Below, one piece after another: positions 6,210 to 10,020 of a stretch of DNA of 10,020 nucleotides. Source of the DNA: Methylovirgula sp. (GTDB taxonomy: Bacteria; Pseudomonadota; Alphaproteobacteria; Rhizobiales; Beijerinckiaceae); the NCBI GenBank assembly GCA_030038595.1, contig JASHSW010000045.1:1-10020 (forward strand). The letters run 5' to 3'. Numbering within the stretch: position 1 is the stretch's first letter; each line of letters opens with the position of its first letter. Under the pieces are notes generated by a model. That model was not told the DNA's origin. It did not search any database and saw only the letters and a program-made list of their open reading frames with translations. A program made the translations under genes and the position numbers.

Positions 6210-8061
6210 TTTTCTTCACCATCATCTCAGTGCCGAATTGCCGCGGATCTTCGAGCCCGGAACGACACGCGGCAGTTTCGATCTTGGCGGGGCGGTTGCT
6301 GCCGCCGCCGGAGCGGCGGCAATCGAGCGGCAGCCGGACGCGGACGCAGGTTCCTTTGCCGATTTCGCTCTCGATCGAGATCGTGCCGCCGTGCAGACCG
6401 ACGAGACCGCGCACGACGGAAAGGCCGAGACCCGTTCCCTCGTAAGGCCGGTCGTAAGAGGCGCCGGCTTGGAAGAACGGGTTGCCGAGATTGGCGAGAT
6501 CGCGCGCCGCGATGCCGATTCCGGTGTCGGCGACGGCGATGACGATGTACGCGCCCTCGATCCGAACGCGGACGCTGACGCAGCCGCCGCGCGGCGTAAA
6601 TTTCACCGCATTCGACAGGAGGTTGATGAGGATCTGCTTGCAGGCGCGTTTGTCGCCGACGATATCGTCGACATTCTCCGGATAGGCGCGCACCAGTTCG
6701 ACGCCGCCTTCTTTGGCTTTGAGCTTGACCATGTCGCAGCAGAGATCGATGAGCGGCGCGATCTCGAACGGTTCGGGCCGAATGTCGAATACGCCAGACT
6801 GGATCTTCGACATGTCGAGAATCGAGTTCACCACCGACAGAAGATGCTGGCCGGACTGCTGGATGATCCTTGCGTATTCGCGTCGCTTGTCGGGATCTTG
6901 CGGCACCAATTGGGTGTTGGCCAGCATTTCGGCGAAGCCGATGATCGCGTTGAGGGGCGTGCGCAGCTCGTGGCTCACATTGGCGAGGAATTGATCCTTC
7001 CAAACGTTGACCTCTGCGGCCGCGGCGCGCGCCGTCTCGATTTCTTCGTCGCGTTGTTTCGATTGGCTGACATCGCGCAAGATCGAGACCACTCGATTTT
7101 CCCATCCCTTCGATTCGCTGCCGCCGTCCGCGACGAAACGGCGCGAGCGCATCTCGACCCAACGGAACGCGGGCTCGCCGCGCACGCCATTCCCGCTGGG
7201 CGGCGAAGCGCAGCGTAAGCGTAGCGTGGTGCAGACCGTATCCGGCGAGCCGGCCGCATCGGCCGCGGCTTTCAAAAGCGCCGGCCGGTCGGCCACATGG
7301 ATGCGATCGAAGAGACCGCGGCCCATCAGTTCGAGGGGCGCAAGGCCGAACAATTCCATGCAATTCGGACTGACGAATTCGGCGACGCCGTTGCGGTCGT
7401 GATGGACGACCAGATCACCGACCGTGTCGTAGACCGCACGATAATGCTCGGCACGCAGTTGCGCCGAGTAATCGCGCTTCTTCTGAAACGCGACGATACT
7501 GTAGGCGAGCAGCGTCGCGTAAAAGATCGCCGGCAGGACCAACAACGTGACATCCCCGCCGCCGAAACCGGTCTTGATCCAGTTCATCTGGTCGGCAAGG
7601 GCGAGCACCGCAGCGGCGAGCGCCGCGAATGCTCCGCCTCCAAATACCAGCCGGAAATCCTGCGAGAGGATCCCTTCGAACGGGGCGAGGACGAGCCACG
7701 CCAAAGCGACCTCCCAGGGACCGCCGCCGGCCGCGATCGTCGCCGCGGCGCCGATGAAGCTCAGGATGCAAATGGCCTGGGCGAGCAGCAGATCGCCGCT
7801 GCGCGACAACAGCACCACGGCGCCGATCGGCAAGACGCACCAAACGAAAACCAGCGCATTCCACACCGCGGGGGCGCCGTAGATGGCCAAAAACAGCGGG
7901 GCAAGACACATCACCGCGACGGAGCTTGCCAAGCGGCGCAGGATGAACGCCTCGTGACGGTTCCGCTCGGCCTGGCAAGTCAGGACGGTCGGATGAACCA
8001 ACGAAGCGATTTGCTTCTCGAGCACCAAAGCGAAACTCAAACGCCGCACTCCGCGCAACAT
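6202..8061 (-). CDS. Membrane PAS-domain sensor histidine kinase, DivJ/PleC-like
   Basis: Numbered from the ATG at 8061 (619 residues), the protein has about six hydrophobic spans between 48 and 191, a PAS domain near 204-335 (AVYDTVGDLVVHHDRNGVA at its start) and a short coiled linker. A complete kinase core follows: H-box FLANVSHELRTPLNAIIGF with phospho-acceptor His364, N-box QILINLLSNAVKFTP (476-490), G1 box DTGIGI (512-517) and G2 box GTGLGLSVV (542-550). No receiver domain is attached, and no response regulator gene is in the window. The multi-span N-terminus followed by PAS and this H-box resembles DivJ/PleC-type kinases of alphaproteobacteria, which phosphorylate DivK in cell-cycle control; this is family-level inference, not an assignment. 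The frame stays open to a TTG at 8178 with an ATG at 8169, which would add 36-39 unremarkable residues. Neither start has a strong ribosome binding site. The gene is followed by the overlapping peptidoglycan-binding gene. Confidence 0.93.
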   Translation of the reverse strand: MLRGVRRLSFALVLEKQIASLVHPTVLTCQAERNRHEAFILRRLASSVAVMCLAPLFLAIYGAPAVWNALVFVWCVLPIGAVVLLSRSGDLLLAQAICILSFIGAAATIAAGGGPWEVALAWLVLAPFEGILSQDFRLVFGGGAFAALAAAVLALADQMNWIKTGFGGGDVTLLVLPAIFYATLLAYSIVAFQKKRDYSAQLRAEHYRAVYDTVGDLVVHHDRNGVAEFVSPNCMELFGLAPLELMGRGLFDRIHVADRPALLKAAADAAGSPDTVCTTLRLRCASPPSGNGVRGEPAFRWVEMRSRRFVADGGSESKGWENRVVSILRDVSQSKQRDEEIETARAAAAEVNVWKDQFLANVSHELRTPLNAIIGFAEMLANTQLVPQDPDKRREYARIIQQSGQHLLSVVNSILDMSKIQSGVFDIRPEPFEIAPLIDLCCDMVKLKAKEGGVELVRAYPENVDDIVGDKRACKQILINLLSNAVKFTPRGGCVSVRVRIEGAYIVIAVADTGIGIAARDLANLGNPFFQAGASYDRPYEGTGLGLSVVRGLVGLHGGTISIESEIGKGTCVRVRLPLDCRRSGGGSNRPAKIETAACRSGLEDPRQFGTEMMVKKIA

Positions 8062-8235
8062 CGGTGAAGGAGCGCCTTTAAATCGCCGCGCTGGCCTCGC
8101 GCGGATCGAAACGCCGCCTTCCCGTACTGCGTCACATTCGCGCCACCCGCTTAAGTGAACCCTAAGCATCGGGTCCAAAGCGGCTTTGAAGCCGGCGCGA
8201 TGCGCCTGCCAGCGGCGCTACCTCCTTGTATGGTT

Positions 8236-8256
8236 TAGAACCTGTTGCCGGTTCTA
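8236..8256. repeat. Perfect 7-bp inverted repeat
   Basis: TAGAACC (8236-8242) and GGTTCTA (8250-8256) are exact reverse complements around the 7-base loop TGTTGCC. There is no T-run on either side, so it is not an intrinsic terminator. Its place in a divergent promoter region makes a protein-binding site or leader hairpin possible; there is no further evidence. Confidence 0.4.
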
Positions 8257-8307
8257 CGGCTCGTACGGGCCAACATGGTCAGCAAAAGGTGAACGCGGAA
8301 TTTCGGA

Positions 8308-8337
8308 TTGTCGCGCCGACGATGGGACGAATTTTAT
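8308..8337 (+). promoter_or_regulatory. Candidate promoter of the DUF5330-sufE unit
   Basis: TTGTCG (8308-8313), an 18-base spacer and TTTTAT (8332-8337) loosely match a sigma-70 promoter. The start point near 8344 would leave a leader of about 47 bases before the ATG at 8391. This is a visual match only. Confidence 0.27.
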
Positions 8338-8390
8338 GCGCCTGCGCCATGCTGTGGCATACGGCCGGGCAGGTCAAACGAGGCGTTCTG

Positions 8391-8777
8391 ATGTTCTTTC
8401 TGATCCGCTGCGTGTTCTGGTTATCGGTGGTTTTCTCGACCATCTTCTCGGCGCAACCGAATCCGCCGCAACGCGGCCAGGCGCCGACCGCCGAACGGCG
8501 CGTGCCGCCGATCGGCGATCTCACCCGGAGCTGGTTCGGGACGGCGGTTTCGTTTGTCGAACGCGAAGCGCTGGAGGACTGCCTGAAGACCGGTTGTTTG
8601 CAACCCGCGGACCGCGCCGACCGGCAGATTCTCGCCTCCACGCCGCAGCGCGTCGCGCAAGCCGAGGTGCCGCTGCCGCCGCATCGTCCGGCCTTTGCGG
8701 CGCCAAAATTGCCGCGCCCGGCTCTGGAGAATTCGTCGCGCCCGGAATATGTTATGGAGCGTTCCGGGCGAAGCTAG
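8391..8777 (+). CDS. DUF5330 family protein, small membrane-anchored or exported protein
   Basis: The frame is open from 8226, but the ATG at 8391 is chosen because GAGG lies 8 bases upstream and the product then opens with MFFLIRCVFWLSVVFSTIFS, a hydrophobic segment typical of DUF5330 proteins. The protein has 128 residues. After the N-terminal span or signal anchor comes a proline-rich stretch, then a short region RSWFGTAVSFVEREALEDCL near 46-65 with Cys64 and Cys69 (DCLKTGC), and a Pro/Ala/Arg-rich low-complexity tail. No cleavage site is obvious, so it may remain anchored with its tail in the periplasm. The function of the family is unknown to me. It precedes sufE by 27 bases on the same strand and may share its transcript. 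Confidence 0.75.
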   Translation: MFFLIRCVFWLSVVFSTIFSAQPNPPQRGQAPTAERRVPPIGDLTRSWFGTAVSFVEREALEDCLKTGCLQPADRADRQILASTPQRVAQAEVPLPPHRPAFAAPKLPRPALENSSRPEYVMERSGRS

Positions 8778-8804
8778 CGAGGCTTTGCGCAACTTGGGCT
8801 GCGC

Positions 8805-9236
8805 ATGACGATTGACGAGATCATCGAAAATTTCGGCTATCTTGACGATTGGGAAGACCGCTATCGCTATTTGATCGAGCTTGGCCGCACGCTCGAGCCG
8901 CTCGATCCGGCAGCGCATTGCGAAGCCAACAAAGTCTTGGGCTGCGCGAGCCAGGTGTGGCTTGAGACGCGGGTTGACGGTTCGGCCCGCGGCGAGCCGA
9001 TTCTGCTGTTTCGCGCTGATAGCGACGCGCATATCGTGCGCGGTCTCCTGGCCGTAATCCTGGCGCTTTACGTAGGCCACACGCCCGCGGAGATTGCGAC
9101 CATCGACGCCGAGGCTTTGTTCCGGGATCTCGGCCTTTCGGCGCATTTGACGCGGCAGCGAACGAACGGGGTGCGCGCGATGGTCGAGCGCATCCGCACC
9201 GAGGCGCGCCGCGCCGCCGCGGCGAACGTCGCCTGA
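8805..9236 (+). CDS. sufE: SufE family cysteine desulfuration protein
   Basis: The 143-residue protein matches SufE across its whole length. It opens MTIDEIIENFGYLDDWEDRY, contains the active-site loop NKVLGCASQVWL with the sulfur-accepting Cys47, and continues with GLLAVILALYVGHTPAEI near 84-101 and LGLSAHLTRQRTNGVRAMVE near 114-133. SufE takes a persulfide from the desulfurase SufS and passes it to the SufBCD scaffold during iron-sulfur cluster assembly in the cytoplasm. The length is close to that of E. coli SufE. An in-frame stop at 8775-8777 and the absence of upstream starts support the ATG at 8805, although the ribosome binding site is weak. No other suf gene is in the window, so this is a detached copy, as is common in alphaproteobacteria. 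It follows DUF5330 by 27 bases and converges on mucR. The Ala-rich C-terminus is slightly longer than the core domain needs. Confidence 0.95.
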   Translation: MTIDEIIENFGYLDDWEDRYRYLIELGRTLEPLDPAAHCEANKVLGCASQVWLETRVDGSARGEPILLFRADSDAHIVRGLLAVILALYVGHTPAEIATIDAEALFRDLGLSAHLTRQRTNGVRAMVERIRTEARRAAAANVA

Positions 9237-9239
9237 AAC

Positions 9240-9276
9240 GGCTTCGGGGTTTTCAAGAAAGTAGGAAGAAGAAGCC
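9240..9276. terminator. Weak inverted repeat between convergent sufE and mucR
   Basis: GGCTTC (9240-9245) and GAAGCC (9271-9276) form a 6-bp stem with a 25-base loop in the 59-base gap between the two stop codons. A TTTT run lies inside the loop rather than after the stem. The position suggests a bidirectional termination zone, but the structure is poor. Confidence 0.2.
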
Positions 9277-9295
9277 TGCGACTCGCGGCGTGCCG

Positions 9296-9712
9296 TCAGC
9301 GCTTGCGGCGGCGTTGCTGGCCCAACCCCATCTGCTTGGCAAGATTGGAACGCGCTTTGGCGTAGTTCGGAGCAACCATCGGATAATCGGGCGGTAGGCC
9401 CCATTTCTCGCGATATTCGTCCGGCGACATGTTGTACTGCGTGCGCAGATGCCGCTTGAGCGATTTGAACTTTCTGCCGTCTTCGAGGCAGATGATGTAA
9501 TCGTTGGTGATCGACTTCTTGGCCGGAACGGCGGGCTTGGGCGTCTCCGGCGCGGCGATCGGATGGCCGGACGTCACTTTGAGCAGCGCCGAATGCACGT
9601 CATTGATCAGGGAAGGCAGATCGCTCGCCGGGACGGAATTGTTGCTCACGTAGGCCGAAACGATATCGGCGGCCAACTCGATGTAATTGTTGGAACTCAT
9701 TGTGTCACTCAT
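9296..9712 (-). CDS. MucR/Ros family transcriptional regulator
   Basis: With the ATG at 9712 the protein has 138 residues, the usual length for Ros/MucR. The N-terminal part (about 6-48, [18 protein letters not shown]) is the oligomerisation-type region. The DNA-binding domain follows from about 66: [20 protein letters not shown], then [15 protein letters not shown] and [20 protein letters not shown], with a basic tail RRRKR. Compared with classical Ros (Cys-x2-Cys and two His), only Cys75 and His88 are kept: the second Cys position is Asp78, and the second His position is Tyr93 or Gln92. Zinc-independent relatives with altered ligands are known in Mesorhizobium, so loss of function does not follow. 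MucR proteins act as global H-NS-like regulators of AT-rich promoters and often repress their own gene. The frame is open upstream to 9862, but the added 50 residues do not resemble the family. A second ATG lies at 9700. The gene converges on sufE. Confidence 0.95.
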   Translation of the reverse strand: MSDTMSSNNYIELAADIVSAYVSNNSVPASDLPSLINDVHSALLKVTSGHPIAAPETPKPAVPAKKSITNDYIICLEDGRKFKSLKRHLRTQYNMSPDEYREKWGLPPDYPMVAPNYAKARSNLAKQMGLGQQRRRKR

Positions 9713-9977
9713 GGCGCTTCGTTTCTGCGGATGCGATCGGTGCGATGCGTACGCCTTCTTCGCGCATACCTTCAGCCCGCCAGCAAGAGAAGCCGCTTGC
9801 GCGAATTCTGCCGATTCGACGTAAAGACAGTCATTCTTAAAAGAGAAACTATCGCCGCGCAAGTAGCCGGAAGTGAACGCGCCGAAAAATCAAACAAAAT
9901 CTACGTTCAATTCGGCGCCGCAAGCAAAACCCAAGACTAGGAGCCGTTCAAAGCCCGCAGTGTTGGTTGGGCCCACG
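9713..9977. promoter_or_regulatory. Upstream region of mucR, partly AT-rich
   Basis: These 265 bases hold no supported gene. Two AT-rich patches, near 9829-9852 and 9882-9903, stand out from the GC-rich surroundings and include T-runs on the minus strand. MucR-type proteins are known to bind AT-rich sites with T-A steps and to repress their own genes, so these are natural candidates for autoregulatory sites. That is inference; no defined operator can be read. Confidence 0.45.
9898..9927 (-). promoter_or_regulatory. Candidate distal promoter of mucR
   Basis: On the minus strand TTGCTT (9927-9922), an 18-base spacer and TAGATT (9903-9898) resemble a sigma-70 promoter directly upstream of the T-rich patch. 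It would give a leader of about 180 bases. A weaker alternative nearer the gene is TTGCGC followed by TAAGAA at 9863-9835. Confidence 0.25.
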
Positions 9978-10020
9978 CTAGCCCTGGAAAAACGCTTTCA
10001 AATCCGCCATCGACTTGAAA
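9978..10020 (-). CDS. Possible 3' end of an unknown minus-strand gene at the window edge
   Basis: Read on the minus strand from the right edge, one frame gives FKSMADLKAFFQG and then TAG at 9980-9978. The residue mix is plausible for an amphipathic C-terminal helix, and the position suits a gene upstream of mucR. Another minus frame is also open here, and 13 residues cannot be assigned to a family. Confidence 0.3.
   Translation of the reverse strand, partial: FKSMADLKAFFQG

Larger units (their letters stand above)
8062..8390. promoter_or_regulatory. Divergent intergenic region between the kinase and DUF5330 genes
   Basis: No gene is supported in these 329 bases, apart from a possible N-terminal extension of the kinase up to 8178. 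It should hold promoters for both directions. On the plus strand it contains a perfect 7-bp hairpin (8236-8256), a candidate promoter (8308-8337) and GAGG 8 bases before the ATG at 8391. On the minus strand AAGGAGGT (8227-8220) is a near-perfect Shine-Dalgarno core with no ATG, GTG or TTG at useful spacing. I could not find a convincing minus-strand promoter or a CtrA-type TTAA-N7-TTAA site. Confidence 0.5.

Noticed and set aside
5505..6542. 345-residue open frame on the plus strand across the peptidoglycan-binding gene
   Set aside because: The minus strand carries the recognisable PG_binding_1 domain and membrane span. The plus product is Arg-rich without motifs.
6238..7218. 326-residue open frame on the plus strand inside the kinase gene
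   Set aside because: It is antisense to the conserved kinase core (H, N, G1 and G2 boxes). Its Asp/Arg/Ala-rich product has no domain character.
8421..9404. 327-residue open frame on the minus strand opposite DUF5330 and sufE
   Set aside because: The plus strand encodes a clear SufE with its catalytic cysteine and a DUF5330 protein. The antisense frame is Arg/Ala-rich, has no recognisable domain, and is typical of GC-rich shadow frames.
9713..9862. 50-residue N-terminal extension of mucR
   Set aside because: It has no resemblance to Ros/MucR proteins, contains AT-rich promoter-like patches, and the ATG at 9712 gives the normal family length.
1..10020. Mobile elements, CRISPR arrays, defence systems or phage genes
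   Set aside because: No transposase or integrase, no regularly spaced repeats, no terminal inverted repeats and no cluster of unknown genes with defence-type domains was found. Gene content looks like core genome throughout.

Overview
The window looks like chromosomal DNA from an alphaproteobacterium, most likely of the Hyphomicrobiales (Rhizobiales) and perhaps close to the Beijerinckiaceae/Methylocystaceae. The reasons are the high GC content, a Ros/MucR zinc-finger-like regulator, a DUF5330 protein, a SufE of the alphaproteobacterial length, and a multi-membrane PAS histidine kinase of the DivJ/PleC style. The order-level placement is inference from protein character; no database search was possible.

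Layout. The left edge (1-1616) is a respiratory-assembly block: the 3' part of a SCO/SenC copper chaperone (+) faces a caa3-type CtaG-like assembly protein (-). Next is a FemAB-like/GNAT acyltransferase of the COG3146 type (-, 1665-2858). A 160-base divergent promoter region separates it from a predicted lipoprotein alpha/beta hydrolase of the DUF900 type (+, 3019-4293). That gene ends 8 bases from a small secreted two-cysteine protein (-, 4302-4685), followed by a ParB-like (ParBc_2) protein with a DHHH motif (-, 4861-5484).

The centre (5559-8061, -) is the most interesting pair. A PAS-containing membrane histidine kinase is followed, with an 8-base overlap and a TTG start, by a single-span membrane protein carrying a peptidoglycan-binding domain. 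The overlap suggests coupled translation and perhaps a shared role at the cell envelope. A 329-base divergent region then leads to DUF5330 and sufE (+, 8391-9236). Facing sufE is a MucR-family regulator (-, 9296-9712) with a long, partly AT-rich leader. The last 43 bases may hold the end of another minus-strand gene.

Overall this reads as an ordinary core-genome region. I see no insertion sequence, prophage, CRISPR array, tRNA, rRNA or defence island, and no clear undescribed multi-gene system. The findings are modest: a coupled kinase/peptidoglycan-binding pair, a MucR protein lacking canonical zinc ligands, an uncertain ctaG start with a promoter-like element inside its 5' end, and several orphan conserved proteins.
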